This document shows, in pieces, positions 36,053 through 45,003 of a DNA stretch of 64,000 nucleotides. This stretch comes from Clostridium sp031626875 (lineage in GTDB: Bacteria > Bacillota > Clostridia > Clostridiales > Clostridiaceae). A program made the translations under genes and the position numbers. The notes below the pieces were generated by a model. The model worked only from the letters and a program-made list of their open reading frames with translations. It had not been told where the DNA came from and searched no databases. The stretch lies in assembly GCF_031626875.1 (NCBI RefSeq), contig NZ_JANDMF010000009.1, positions 1 through 64,000 on the forward strand. The letters run 5' to 3'. Each line of letters opens with the position of its first letter. Position 1 is the first letter of the stretch.

Positions 36053-36718
36053 ATGAATTTTTTAAATGATTGGTCAGATAGGCTAACTAATTACTTTACT
36101 GGCTTTTCTGCAAAGTTCCAAACTTTAATAAGTAATCCAAGCTTATTTATTGGATTATTTGGATTAGCTATAATTATTGTTGCTTTAATTAGGTTTAAAA
36201 AAATAGAGCTTAATGCTAAAATTATGAGTCGTATTGGAATAGCTTTAGCTCTTGCATGTGTTTTACAAGTTTTTAGAATATACCACTTTCCTGCTGGTGG
36301 AAGTGTTACACTTGGAGGAATGGTTCCTATTTTATTAATTGCCTTCATTTACGGCCCTGAAATAGGAATGTTAACAGGTTTTTTATATGGACTTTTGAAT
36401 TTATTCCTTGATCCTTATTTTGTCCATCCTGTCCAAATTTTATTTGATTATCCACTACCATCCTTAGCTATAGGTCTTGCTGGATACTTTAGAAGTAAAC
36501 CCATATTAGGGACAGCAATAGCTTTTGTAGCTAAATTTATTTGTCACTTTATTTCAGGAGTAGTATTCTTCTCTTCTGATGCTTTATCGGCTGGAATGCA
36601 TCCATGGATATATTCCTTGGTTGTAAATGCTCCAATGGTAACAGCTGATGCAGTTATATGCATTGCATTGATTGCTTTCCTTCCATTTGCAACATTATTA
36701 AAGCAAGCTAAAGCTTAA
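36053..36718 (+). CDS. thiT: Thiamine ECF transporter S component ThiT
   Basis: A 221-residue membrane protein with about six helices and the ThiT hallmark GGSVTLGGMVPILLIAFIYG, plus VHPVQILFDYPLPSLAIGLA. ThiT binds thiamine and couples with the shared EcfAA'T energising module encoded elsewhere. The TPP riboswitch directly upstream supports the substrate assignment. GGAGG lies seven bases before the ATG, inside the switch hairpin. Confidence 0.96.
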   Translation: MNFLNDWSDRLTNYFTGFSAKFQTLISNPSLFIGLFGLAIIIVALIRFKKIELNAKIMSRIGIALALACVLQVFRIYHFPAGGSVTLGGMVPILLIAFIYGPEIGMLTGFLYGLLNLFLDPYFVHPVQILFDYPLPSLAIGLAGYFRSKPILGTAIAFVAKFICHFISGVVFFSSDALSAGMHPWIYSLVVNAPMVTADAVICIALIAFLPFATLLKQAKA

Positions 36719-36721
36719 AAT

Positions 36722-36752
36722 AAAAGGACCTCCTCAATGGAGATCCTTTTAT
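36722..36752. terminator. Bidirectional terminator between thiT and ferredoxin
   Basis: AAAAGGA and TCCTTTT arms (36723-36752) with extra TCC/GGA pairing form a stem; As on the left and Ts on the right let it work on both strands. It separates converging thiT and the ferredoxin gene. Confidence 0.82.
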
Positions 36753-36757
36753 TTTAA

Positions 36758-36946
36758 CTATTCACATTCTATTGCATCAACTGGGCAACTAGACTCTGCT
36801 TCTTTAGCTGCATCCTCACAACCTGATGGTACTTCATCTACAATTGCATGAGCCTTACCGTCATCCCCTAATTCAAATACTTCTTCACATACAGATGGAC
36901 ATAATCCACATCCAACACAAGTATCTTGATCTACTTTTGCTATCAT
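36758..36946 (-). CDS. fdx: 4Fe-4S ferredoxin
   Basis: A 62-residue single-cluster ferredoxin: CVGCGLCPSVC provides the first cysteines (12, 15, 18), and the CP of SCPVDAIE completes the cluster; the second cluster of classical clostridial 2[4Fe-4S] ferredoxin is not present. Acidic, cytosolic electron carrier. AAAGGGG precedes the ATG. It lies just downstream of the Mrp-type ATPase gene on the same strand. Confidence 0.93.
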   Translation of the reverse strand: MIAKVDQDTCVGCGLCPSVCEEVFELGDDGKAHAIVDEVPSGCEDAAKEAESSCPVDAIECE

Positions 36947-37009
36947 AATTAATTCCCCTTTCTTTTAGGATATTTTCATAAACTATTATCCCCAAAGAAA
37001 AGAAAATTA

Positions 37010-37852
37010 TTAATATAATCCTTCAAAAATTAATGAATACAAAGGATTGTCTGATACATATTCTTCTGCTTTTCCTTGTTCTAAAGCTTCAGTGAACTCC
37101 AAATCTATAGGTAATTCACCTATTAAAGATAACCCTAAATACTCCGCATGCTCTTCTGCAGATTTCTTACTAAACACACGCAACTTTTTTTCACACCCAT
37201 CACATACTATATAAGCCATATTTTCTACTACACCTTTTACTTTTACTCCTATTTTTTCTGCCATTATAACAACTTTCTTGACTATCATAGAAACCATATC
37301 TTGTGGTGTAGATACTATAACCAATTCTTTTATAGGAAAATCTTGCATTACAGTTAATGCAATGTCTCCTGTTCCTGGAGGCATATCAATTAATAGATAA
37401 TCTAAATCTCCCCATTCTGTATCTATGTACATTTGATTCAAAACTCCAGTGATTACTGGTCCTCTCCATATAACTGGTTGGTCTTCTACTGGTGTAATTA
37501 AGTTCATAGACATAACCCTAACCCCACTAGAAGTCTCTACAGGTAAAAATTTCACTGTATTTTCATCTATAGGTGTTATCTTTGCTCTTTGATTATTAAT
37601 CCCAAAGAATCTAGGCATAGATGGCCCAGTAATATCAGCATCTAAAACTCCAACTTTATATCCTTTTTTTCTTAAAATAGTGGCCATAACCCCTGTTATA
37701 GTAGATTTTCCAACTCCACCTTTACCACTAATTACTCCAATTATATTTTTTACATTTCCATACTTAGGTAAAACCTTTATTGAAGTTTCACATGATGTAA
37801 CTCCTTTTGAAGCACATTGATCTTTGCTTGCACAATTATCACAACTACCCAT
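37010..37852 (-). CDS. Mrp/NBP35-type iron-sulfur carrier ATPase
   Basis: A 280-residue P-loop ATPase of the Mrp/ApbC/NBP35 family: deviant Walker A ISGKGGVGKSTITG, DADITGPSMPRFFG, LIDMPPGTGDIAL, and the bridging-cluster CxxC in VCDGCEKK. It also has an N-terminal Cys cluster (CDNCASKDQCASKGVTSC), as in Nbp35. It probably transfers 4Fe-4S clusters to client proteins. Start at ATG 37852, after GGAGG; upstream in-frame GTG is rejected. Adjacent ferredoxin fits the role. Confidence 0.9.
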   Translation of the reverse strand: MGSCDNCASKDQCASKGVTSCETSIKVLPKYGNVKNIIGVISGKGGVGKSTITGVMATILRKKGYKVGVLDADITGPSMPRFFGINNQRAKITPIDENTVKFLPVETSSGVRVMSMNLITPVEDQPVIWRGPVITGVLNQMYIDTEWGDLDYLLIDMPPGTGDIALTVMQDFPIKELVIVSTPQDMVSMIVKKVVIMAEKIGVKVKGVVENMAYIVCDGCEKKLRVFSKKSAEEHAEYLGLSLIGELPIDLEFTEALEQGKAEEYVSDNPLYSLIFEGLY

Positions 37853-37869
37853 TTTGACCTCCTTATATC

Positions 37870-38703
37870 TTACCACCCTTTAGGCTTTTCATTTGGTTCA
37901 CTTACAGTTATCTTCCATGACTTATCTTCATAACTTCCTTGAACATAATATGTTTCATAACTTTTATCTTTTTTATTATCAACAATTATACTTGTTTTAA
38001 ATACTTTGCTACTATAACCTCTATTCTTTACTGTAATAGTAGTGTCAAAATCAGCTATATCATTATTAACTAGCTTTGTCCCTGGAACAATTTTATCTAA
38101 ATTTTTCTCAAAACTTTTAATATCAACAGAAAACATGTACTTTAAACAATCAACATCCCCACTTATGTTTACACCTACTTTATTTTCTGAAGCTGTTAGT
38201 TCATCTTTCTTTTTATTAACTACTTCAAGTATACTTTCATAGTATATACTTTCAAAATCTCTAGGTTTTCTTATTGTAGAAAGGTTTTGTTGAATGGTAT
38301 CATCTAAATCCTTAGGAATTAGATATGATGTATTATCATCATAAAAATTACCTACACCTCTTTCATCCACACTTACTACATATTTATATGTTTTTACTTC
38401 TTCTCCCATATAGACTTCAAGATTATAATCTGCATCTAGTGAAGTCTTTTCATCTTTAACTTTACCTTTACTTAAAATATCATATATATCATTAATCGCA
38501 TTACTATCACTTATAACAAACTTAAACCCCGAATCTCTTGTACTTTGTATAATTATTTTATCTACTCTGCTCTCCTTTATATACTCAAAGTCATTGTTTT
38601 TTAAATTTAGTTTTACCATTCCTTTATCTATTACAGTACATCCAGAAAGTGAAGTTATTATAATAATTATTATCCCTATAATTAAGAACTTAGATCTCTT
38701 CAA
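37870..38703 (-). CDS. Hypothetical lipoprotein
   Basis: A 277-residue exported protein with a signal peptide (KFLIIGIIIIIITSLSGC) and lipobox SLSGC, followed by a beta-rich extracytoplasmic region with no domain I recognise. The start is TTG at 38703, eight bases after AGGAGAG; the GTG at 38721 lies in front of that site. It ends 18 bp before the Mrp ATPase start and may be in the same operon. Confidence 0.72.
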   Translation of the reverse strand: MKRSKFLIIGIIIIIITSLSGCTVIDKGMVKLNLKNNDFEYIKESRVDKIIIQSTRDSGFKFVISDSNAINDIYDILSKGKVKDEKTSLDADYNLEVYMGEEVKTYKYVVSVDERGVGNFYDDNTSYLIPKDLDDTIQQNLSTIRKPRDFESIYYESILEVVNKKKDELTASENKVGVNISGDVDCLKYMFSVDIKSFEKNLDKIVPGTKLVNNDIADFDTTITVKNRGYSSKVFKTSIIVDNKKDKSYETYYVQGSYEDKSWKITVSEPNEKPKGW

Positions 38704-38740
38704 TTGTAATACTCTCCTCACCTAGTTACTTATATACATA

Positions 38741-38770
38741 ATTAGGGAAAGCTTATTAGCTTTCCCTAAT
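38741..38770 (-). terminator. Hairpin after the 187-aa exported protein gene
   Basis: The perfect 11-bp arms TTAGGGAAAGC and GCTTTCCCTAA form a strong stem, but the minus-strand side ends in TAATTATG with a weak T-run. Probably a terminator or processing structure between the 187-aa ORF and the lipoprotein gene. Confidence 0.55.
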
Positions 38771-38812
38771 AACATATAAATTATAATACTTTACTGAACT
38801 ATTGGCAAATGC

Positions 38813-39376
38813 TTATTTGATTATAAATTCATCTACAATAGAATTAAATATAATCATCATATCATCTTTATAATAATTCTCTTTAACAATAAAGGTTATT
38901 TTACCCATTTTCCCCTCGCTTAAAGGAATATAATAATTAATATTAACAAAATCATATCCTTTATTCACCTTTGTCTTATAAACAACCTTTATGCACTTTC
39001 TATCATTTGATTTGTATCTATCTATCTTTTCTTTATCATGTGAAAGCACCATATTATCTAGATCTTTTTGTGCTAATGAATTAACATCATCATTACTATT
39101 TATTATTTCTACGTACCCCATAATATTGTTATTATCATCTTTAAATTCCGCCTTATAGATATCATAATTATCAGACTTTAGATTCTTTAAACTCCATGTA
39201 TTGGGTAAAGAATAAATAAATTCTCCATCTGTTGTTGAATATTCTTTTAGTTCTCCCATATTGCTATTTACCAAAGCTACTTCTTTAAAATTATTTTCAA
39301 AAAACCTTTGCGTAAATATTAAAAGAAGCATAAGTGCTCCTAATATTAAAGTCATAGTTAATTGTTTTTTATTCAT
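38813..39376 (-). CDS. Membrane-anchored hypothetical protein (PsbP-like fold possible)
   Basis: A 187-residue protein with one N-terminal membrane helix (about 8-24, LTMTLILGALMLLLIF) and an extracytoplasmic domain starting FIYSLPNTWSLKN. The pattern of a proline-tryptophan strand followed by alternating beta and a last amphipathic helix (MMIIFNSIVDEFII) resembles PsbP/DUF1795-like proteins, a weak match only. It lies 11 bp downstream of the His-rich gene and is probably co-transcribed with it. Confidence 0.68.
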   Translation of the reverse strand: MNKKQLTMTLILGALMLLLIFTQRFFENNFKEVALVNSNMGELKEYSTTDGEFIYSLPNTWSLKNLKSDNYDIYKAEFKDDNNNIMGYVEIINSNDDVNSLAQKDLDNMVLSHDKEKIDRYKSNDRKCIKVVYKTKVNKGYDFVNINYYIPLSEGKMGKITFIVKENYYKDDMMIIFNSIVDEFIIK

Positions 39377-39387
39377 AATAAATTACC

Positions 39388-40710
39388 TTATTTCATTGGC
39401 ACAACTATTGTTGAGTTTCTAAAATCATAGAACATTAGCCAACAACCTTCATTTCGTTCTCCTGATTTCATCCAAGTAACAAACCCAGTTTTTCCTGAAT
39501 AAGGTTGTTCATTTTCATCTTTTTGACCTGGAACTCCATAAACTATATACTTTAAATTACCCTTCGGATCACATTTATACCCAATTAAGAAGTAGCCATA
39601 TTTTCTTATATAAGGATAGTAATTTAGCATAGGATAATATGCTACTGTATACTTATTGTAATTACTTGTATTACACATATCATCTAGACTATTCACATTA
39701 ACCTTATACCATTTACAATATTTTATATCTTTGGATCTAGGACTATATTCTTCAAATCCACTCATAATTTCAGTGAAGAACCTTCCAACATCTCCATCTA
39801 AGTTAAAATTCTCTTCATCATATTTACTTTTTTCTATAGTATCCTCGTAATCATCAAACTTAGATCCAGTATCTATTCTTTCATTATGATTATCTCCCAT
39901 AAATCCATACTCTTCATCTCCATAGTAATCATATTCATAATCATCCTTATTTTTATATTTCTCCTTATGCTGATGAATATGATTATCTTCTTTATTGTCT
40001 TCACTGTGTTTTATATGTTTTTCTTCACAATTTTTTTCATGCTCTTCTCCATGTTTATCTTCATGATGTTCTTTATGTTTATCTTCATGGTGTTCTTCAT
40101 GATGTTCTTCTTTATGAATATCTTTCAAATTTTCATACTGACTTTCACATGGATCTCCCTTGTCCAAATTATCATCACAATCTTTCTTTGGATTCACTTC
40201 TTTCTTACTTTCTTTCTCTTTAATTAATGCAACTTCTACTTTAGGAATATCTTCCTTTAATATTTTATCATCTTTATCTGCATGTTTTAATGTTTTACAC
40301 TTCTTCCAGTCATCTTTAACATTTTCTCCATTCATAAATCCATACATTAAAAATGACAATTCACCATCTTTGTATTTACAGATTGCAGCCCCCGATACTT
40401 TTTCATAAGAAAAATCCAAGCCTGCTATGTTATTGATATAGTATTCTTTACAAGCCTCTCCTTTACCTACGTCTGTTACTTCCAAGGAGCCTAAATCTAC
40501 TATCTGTTTTAAATCTTTCTTGTAGCAAATAAGTACTATGGTGTATTTATCATCTTTATTTAAATTTTGAGCATAAAATGATATCTTGCACTTGTCGCCC
40601 TTTGCTTCTATTTTTGCATATCCTGATAGAGGCTTTTCCTCTGAAATACCATGACCCTTTTCATCCTCCTGTAAAATTATAAAATTTCTATACAATTTAT
40701 TATGCGCCAA
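39388..40710 (-). CDS. Hypothetical protein with His/Glu/Lys-rich central repeat
   Basis: About 440 residues. Two globular ends flank a low-complexity centre (about 195-260) of repeats such as EEHHEDKHKEHHEDKHGEEH. The N-terminal part (about 20-150) reads as a beta-sandwich-like domain ending AAICKYKDGELSFLMYGF; the C-terminal part has CKWYKVNV, YPMLNYYPYIRKYGYFLIGY and TGFVTWMKSGE. No signal peptide. The His-rich stretch could bind Zn, Ni or Cu. Start is TTG at 40710, nine bases after GGAGG; ATG at 40728 has no site. Lies downstream of ksgA. Confidence 0.72.
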   Translation of the reverse strand: MAHNKLYRNFIILQEDEKGHGISEEKPLSGYAKIEAKGDKCKISFYAQNLNKDDKYTIVLICYKKDLKQIVDLGSLEVTDVGKGEACKEYYINNIAGLDFSYEKVSGAAICKYKDGELSFLMYGFMNGENVKDDWKKCKTLKHADKDDKILKEDIPKVEVALIKEKESKKEVNPKKDCDDNLDKGDPCESQYENLKDIHKEEHHEEHHEDKHKEHHEDKHGEEHEKNCEEKHIKHSEDNKEDNHIHQHKEKYKNKDDYEYDYYGDEEYGFMGDNHNERIDTGSKFDDYEDTIEKSKYDEENFNLDGDVGRFFTEIMSGFEEYSPRSKDIKYCKWYKVNVNSLDDMCNTSNYNKYTVAYYPMLNYYPYIRKYGYFLIGYKCDPKGNLKYIVYGVPGQKDENEQPYSGKTGFVTWMKSGERNEGCWLMFYDFRNSTIVVPMK

Positions 40711-40777
40711 GCTCCTATTCCTCCACATAAATTATTTCAATACATTATATGCGAAGGAGTTATAATTATGACATAAT

Positions 40778-41620
40778 CTATCTTAGCTCAATAATTCTAT
40801 CTGTTAAAGCAGCAAATTCCTCTAAGCTTAATGTTTCTCCTCTTCTCTTTGGATCAATTCCTGCTTTTTCATAAGCTTCCAAAAGCTTTTCTTTTGGCAT
40901 ACTTATAAACTTTGTTCCATTCCACAAAGTCTTTCTTCTCATATTAAAAGCATTTCTGATTATTTCAAACATTAAATTTTTATCACTAACTTCAACTCTT
41001 GGTTTTTCTAACCTATCTAATCTTATTACGATTGAGTCAACCTTAGGCCTAGGAATAAAGCTACTAGGTGGTACATTTCTAATTATTTTAGTATTACAAT
41101 AATATTGAACTAATAAAGATAAAGAACCATATTCTTTACAATTTGGTTCAGCATCAATTCTCTCTGCCACCTCTTTTTGTATCATTATTGTAAGTGATTT
41201 GAACTTATATCCTTCTTTCAATAGTCTCACTATAATAGGTGTTGTCACATAATAAGGAAGATTAGCTACTAATTTTACACTTTTTTCATCTCCAATTATC
41301 TCATTAAAATCTACCTTTAATGCATCTTTATGTATTAATGAAAAATTATCATATTCACCTAATTCTGTTTCTAGTATAGGAATTAGGTCATTATCTAATT
41401 CTATAGATACTACCTTTTTAGCCTTACTTATAAGCTGTGCAGTTAATGAACCTACTCCCGGCCCTATCTCTATTACTAAATCATCTTCTGATACTTTAGC
41501 ACCATCTACAATATCACTTAAAACCGATTCATCTATTAAAAAGTTTTGTCCTAAACTTTTCGAAAATTTAAAGTTATATTTTTTTACTAACTCTTGTGTT
41601 TTATAGTCTTTTATATCCAT
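40778..41620 (-). CDS. ksgA: 16S rRNA dimethyladenosine transferase KsgA
   Basis: A 280-residue rRNA adenine N6,N6-dimethyltransferase: FSKSLGQNFLIDESVLSDIV, SAM motif VIEIGPGVGSLTAQL, catalytic NLPYYVTTPI, and the C-terminal PPSSFIPRPKVDS and AFNMRRKTLWN. It modifies two adenines near the 3' end of 16S rRNA and acts as a 30S maturation checkpoint; loss gives kasugamycin resistance. GGAGAA precedes the ATG; only 3 bp separate it from rnmV. Confidence 0.97.
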   Translation of the reverse strand: MDIKDYKTQELVKKYNFKFSKSLGQNFLIDESVLSDIVDGAKVSEDDLVIEIGPGVGSLTAQLISKAKKVVSIELDNDLIPILETELGEYDNFSLIHKDALKVDFNEIIGDEKSVKLVANLPYYVTTPIIVRLLKEGYKFKSLTIMIQKEVAERIDAEPNCKEYGSLSLLVQYYCNTKIIRNVPPSSFIPRPKVDSIVIRLDRLEKPRVEVSDKNLMFEIIRNAFNMRRKTLWNGTKFISMPKEKLLEAYEKAGIDPKRRGETLSLEEFAALTDRIIELR

Positions 41621-41623
41621 TAA

Positions 41624-42172
41624 CTATTCTCCTAATTCCTTTTGTATTTTATTAATAGCCTTTACAAATTCCTCTTCAGAAATACCATAGTTATTTAGTC
41701 TAGATAACATTTGATTAGCATTTCCATATCCAATTCCTAATTCTTTTCCTAATATTATTCTCCTTTTTTTAGAATCCTTTTGACCTGTCAACTTACAATA
41801 AAACATATCATCCATAGTAAAATTTTCATTTTTTTCTTCCAAAGTTACTTTAGCACCTTCTAACGCTTTTAAAATAACTTCTGGTGATGCATTTTCAACA
41901 CCAATATCTCCATCTTTTAATCCATCTGCTTGAGCTATATATGCATGTTTAACACCTTTAACTCTTTTGGTTATTATGCTTCTTATTTTTTCTCCTGCAA
42001 AATCTGGATCTGTTAATACTATTACACCTTTTCTTTTTTGTGCTTCTTTTATTCTATCTATAATCTTAGCATTAATCCCAAATCCACTAGTAGCTATAAT
42101 TTCTGCTTCAACTGCTTTTTTTACAGCTGTTATGTCATCTCTACCTTCTACTACTATTACCTCTTTAATCAA
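41624..42172 (-). CDS. rnmV: Ribonuclease M5
   Basis: A 182-residue Toprim nuclease that matures 5S rRNA: MIKEVIVVEGRDDITAVKKA (Toprim Glu), VLTDPDFAGEKIRSII (DxD) and GVENASPEVILKALE. The start is TTG at 42172, seven bases after AAGGAAG; the in-frame GTG at 42190 precedes that site. Next to ksgA, as in Bacillus. Confidence 0.95.
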   Translation of the reverse strand: MIKEVIVVEGRDDITAVKKAVEAEIIATSGFGINAKIIDRIKEAQKRKGVIVLTDPDFAGEKIRSIITKRVKGVKHAYIAQADGLKDGDIGVENASPEVILKALEGAKVTLEEKNENFTMDDMFYCKLTGQKDSKKRRIILGKELGIGYGNANQMLSRLNNYGISEEEFVKAINKIQKELGE

Positions 42173-42235
42173 AATATATCTTCCTTCCACTTTAATATAT
42201 TCTTAATTTACATATATATATGTATAATGTCAAAT

Positions 42236-42272
42236 AGACAAAAAAGAACTGCCTCATTTTTGAGACAGTTCT
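42236..42272 (-). terminator. Intrinsic terminator after yabE
   Basis: Arms AGAACTGCCTCA and TGAGACAGTTCT (42245-42272) pair with one mismatch, followed on the minus strand by six Ts. It lies 12 bp past the yabE stop and splits yabE from rnmV-ksgA. Confidence 0.85.
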
Positions 42273-42283
42273 AAGCCAATTTT

Positions 42284-43330
42284 TTACCATTCTCCTGGAT
42301 ACGCTTTTATGTTAACCTCAACATTATGCTTTCTTCCCCAACTTTCACATTCCTCTTCTGTGTTAAGATAAACATCTATTATGTTTCCTTTTATAAGCCC
42401 ACCTGTATCAGATGCAATCGCTAGTCCATACCCACTTACTTCTACAAGACTTCCAAGAGGTATCACTCTAGGATCCACAGCAATTGTACTTATTCCATTA
42501 GGATCATATGCTACATTTTTTCCTGTGGCTGTTAACCCACCACCAGAATAAGCTGTAGCTTCTAAATATAAAGTCTTTTTAGAAAGATATGTTTGTCCAC
42601 CCCTGTTTGTCTTCTCAATTGCACCACCAACTGTGATTTGCTCTGGTTGGGGTTCACTTACTGGAGTTTCACTTACTTTTTCTTTAGCAATAATTTCGTT
42701 ATCATGTTTAACAACTTTATACATAACTGCTTTTTTTCCAGTCGCTCCAGTTTTAGTTACCTCTCTATAGGTATTTACTTTGTTATAGTCAACAACTTGT
42801 TCAGTTTCAAATGGTATGTCTTCCATATTCTGTACTTCTTCTTGTTGAACATCAACTATCTTAACATTCATATCAGATGTTATTTTAGCATCTTTCCCTG
42901 GAATTACTATATCTTCATCTTTATAGTTCATTCCTTCTGCTTTTAAATTATCTGATTCTGCAAGTAGCATGTCCTCTACTGTGTCTTCAGCTGTTAATAC
43001 CTCTCGCTCTTCACCTGCTATAACAACTTTAACTGGTACAGCTTTCTTAACTGATATCGTATCATCATTTGTAATATTGGCTTGTATTGATGGTTGCACC
43101 TTATCTTTTTCTACTAATTCGTAGCCCTTCTCTTGCAACACATCCTTAACAGTCCCCCTATACGTGACAAATGTTTCTTTTTTACCGTCTACAATTATAT
43201 TTACTGTCTTTCTCATAGAGACTAAAATTGTACTTACACTTATTATGCAAATAATTAGTCCCACCATTATCTTTGCCTTCGGACTGTTAGAAAAAATTCT
43301 CTTCAAGTATTCCCTGAATTTTTCTACCAT
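42284..43330 (-). CDS. yabE: YabE-like cell wall protein (DUF348, G5 and 3D domains)
   Basis: A 348-residue secreted or membrane-anchored protein: N-terminal helix (about 20-38, ICIISVSTILVSM), DUF348 ubiquitin-like repeats (VNIIVDGKKETFVTYRGTVK and VKVVIAGEEREVLTAED), a G5 domain (about 190-240), and a C-terminal 3D domain with ATAYSGGGLTATGKNVAYDP and IASDTGGLIKGNIIDVYL. The catalytic Asps match Rpf/YabE-type peptidoglycan lytic transglycosylases acting outside the cell. GGAGGG precedes the ATG. Confidence 0.92.
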   Translation of the reverse strand: MVEKFREYLKRIFSNSPKAKIMVGLIICIISVSTILVSMRKTVNIIVDGKKETFVTYRGTVKDVLQEKGYELVEKDKVQPSIQANITNDDTISVKKAVPVKVVIAGEEREVLTAEDTVEDMLLAESDNLKAEGMNYKDEDIVIPGKDAKITSDMNVKIVDVQQEEVQNMEDIPFETEQVVDYNKVNTYREVTKTGATGKKAVMYKVVKHDNEIIAKEKVSETPVSEPQPEQITVGGAIEKTNRGGQTYLSKKTLYLEATAYSGGGLTATGKNVAYDPNGISTIAVDPRVIPLGSLVEVSGYGLAIASDTGGLIKGNIIDVYLNTEEECESWGRKHNVEVNIKAYPGEW

Positions 43331-43518
43331 TTATTTCCCTCCTTTGGCAAGAGCGTTTTCTGCATTATATACTAGAAATTACTAGTTTGTCAAATTTCTA
43401 TACTCTTGCATATGATGAATTCTGATAAAATGCATACTATGCATATAAAAAAAATAATTATTTATGATAGCTAATATTATCAGTTCATCTGGGTACTAAT
43501 TGGTGAAGATTTTTATTT

Positions 43519-43540
43519 AGTAACAAGTCCCATGGTTACT
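43519..43540 (-). terminator. Possible weak terminator after tatD
   Basis: AGTAAC and GTTACT (43519-43524, 43535-43540) form a 6-bp stem followed on the minus strand by AAATAAAAATC. It lies about 39 bp beyond tatD. Short stem and weak T-run make this uncertain. Confidence 0.35.
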
Positions 43541-43578
43541 ATTTTTACCATTTATTTAATTTTTTATTCGCTGTACAG

Positions 43579-44376
43579 TTAAATTTTACCATATTTTCCC
43601 ATTTTAATCAACCTATAAAAATTTTCGTTAACTTTCATATTTAATGATTTAGAGTCAATTTCTTTAATTTCAGCTATTCGTTCTATTATATGCTCAATAT
43701 AATCTGATTTATTTCTCTTTCCTCTATTCGGTTCAGGTGCCATATATGGACAATCCGTTTCCACTAAAAGTCTATCTACAGGTACTTCTTTAACTACCTT
43801 AATAAGCTTTTTTGCATTTTTAAATGTTATAACTCCAGTAATTCCAATATAATATCCAAGTTTTAAGCAGTCTTTAGCAAACTCTACACTTCCTGAGAAA
43901 CAGTGAACCACTCCTATTACTTCTGGAAATTCATTCATTATCTCTAATGTATCTTTATGAGCATCTCTATCATGAATTACAACTGGCAAATTTAATTCCT
44001 TAGCTAACATCATATGTTTCCTAAAAACTTCTTTTTGTACTTCTCTTGATGGATTTTCATCCCAATAATAATCCAGTCCTATTTCTCCTATTGCTATAAC
44101 TTTTGAATTGCTTTTTACTATCTTTTTTATTTCCTTTAATCTTTCTTCTGTTAATTCATTTGCATTTTCTGGATGTATTCCTATAGCTCCATAAATAAAA
44201 CTCCACTTATTTATTAGTTCACAAGTTTTCTCTATGCTTTCATAACTTGAAGAACAATTTAATATACCTATTACTCCAGCATTGTTTAATTCTTCTATTA
44301 ATTGATCCCTATCTATATCAAAGGCATCATCATCATAATGAGCATGACTATCAAATATTTCATATTTATTTTCCAT
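43579..44376 (-). CDS. tatD: TatD-family metal-dependent DNase
   Basis: A 265-residue TIM-barrel hydrolase: metal ligands in FDSHAHYDDDAFD, IGEIGLDYYWDENPS, VIHDRDAHKDT, HCFSGSVEFA and LVETDCPYMAPEP. TatD enzymes act as 3'-5' exonucleases on damaged DNA or RNA, and also as D-aminoacyl-tRNA deacylases in some relatives. Start at ATG 44376 after AGGAAG; the GTG nine bases earlier overlaps that site. It is downstream of metG, as yabD is in Bacillus. Confidence 0.94.
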   Translation of the reverse strand: MENKYEIFDSHAHYDDDAFDIDRDQLIEELNNAGVIGILNCSSSYESIEKTCELINKWSFIYGAIGIHPENANELTEERLKEIKKIVKSNSKVIAIGEIGLDYYWDENPSREVQKEVFRKHMMLAKELNLPVVIHDRDAHKDTLEIMNEFPEVIGVVHCFSGSVEFAKDCLKLGYYIGITGVITFKNAKKLIKVVKEVPVDRLLVETDCPYMAPEPNRGKRNKSDYIEHIIERIAEIKEIDSKSLNMKVNENFYRLIKMGKYGKI

Positions 44377-44464
44377 AAAAACCACTTCCTAATATTAATT
44401 TTATTACAAATATTATATAACCTTGAACTGAAAAGAAACAACTTTATTTATTACAACCCAAAAT

Positions 44465-44487
44465 AAAAAACTCCATTGGAGTTTTTT
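44465..44487. terminator. Intrinsic terminator after the DUF2383 gene
   Basis: AAAAAACTCC (44465-44474) and GGAGTTTTTT (44478-44487) form a symmetric hairpin, which gives a T-run on either strand. It lies 12 bp beyond the stop at 44499. Confidence 0.85.
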
Positions 44488-44498
44488 AATAAAATATT

Positions 44499-44936
44499 TT
44501 ATATAAATTCTCTAAGCTTTTTTATATGCCCATTATAGTCATCAACTATTGCTTTAACTTCTTTTAATAAGCTTTCCTCTAAATCTTTATGTTCATCTAT
44601 AAATTTATTTCCACTTTTTATTCCCATTTCCATAGCATTAATTGCATGCTCTAATATTTCTTCATCTGTATTTGCTGAAATTAACTTAACCTTTTCAAAA
44701 AACTCACCCATCATTCCCATTAATCCAACAGTATCAGAAGCATTTCCTCCTAATTGATTTATTCTTTTTGTAATTGCTTCTTCATGTCTTTTAAATGATT
44801 CTATTATTTGAGTTAAATCTTCTTTTAATTTAAAAGATTTAGCTTTTTCTAAATAATCTTTGAATGTAGTTCCTCCCATATGAATTCCTTTTAAAAATTT
44901 GTTCATTTCATGTATAACCATTTCTTTATCGTTCAT
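44499..44936 (-). CDS. DUF2383-like four-helix protein
   Basis: A 145-residue all-helical protein: EMVIHEMNKFLKGIHMGGTT, FKRHEEAITKRINQLGGNAS, AMEMGIKSGNKFIDEHK. The pattern matches the ferritin-like DUF2383 group, found in sporulating bacteria, without known function; the Glu/His spacing is not a convincing di-iron site. The start is ATG at 44936 after AGAGGTG; GTG at 44945 overlaps the site. Divergent from the candidate small RNA at 45039-45144. Confidence 0.8.
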   Translation of the reverse strand: MNDKEMVIHEMNKFLKGIHMGGTTFKDYLEKAKSFKLKEDLTQIIESFKRHEEAITKRINQLGGNASDTVGLMGMMGEFFEKVKLISANTDEEILEHAINAMEMGIKSGNKFIDEHKDLEESLLKEVKAIVDDYNGHIKKLREFI

Positions 44937-45003
44937 AATTTTCACCTCTTATAAGGTATTCTCTTACTTAGTTTCATTTGTTATACACTTTTTCTTAATT
45001 TTT

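Noticed and set aside
39886..40408. Hydrophobic plus-strand ORFs opposite the His-rich gene
   Set aside because: They are antisense frames of His/Glu/Lys codons, which read as Met/Phe/Leu; no ribosome-binding site.
43331..43578. c-di-AMP (ydaO) riboswitch before yabE
   Set aside because: None of the conserved ydaO blocks is present on the minus strand; only a weak hairpin after tatD was seen.
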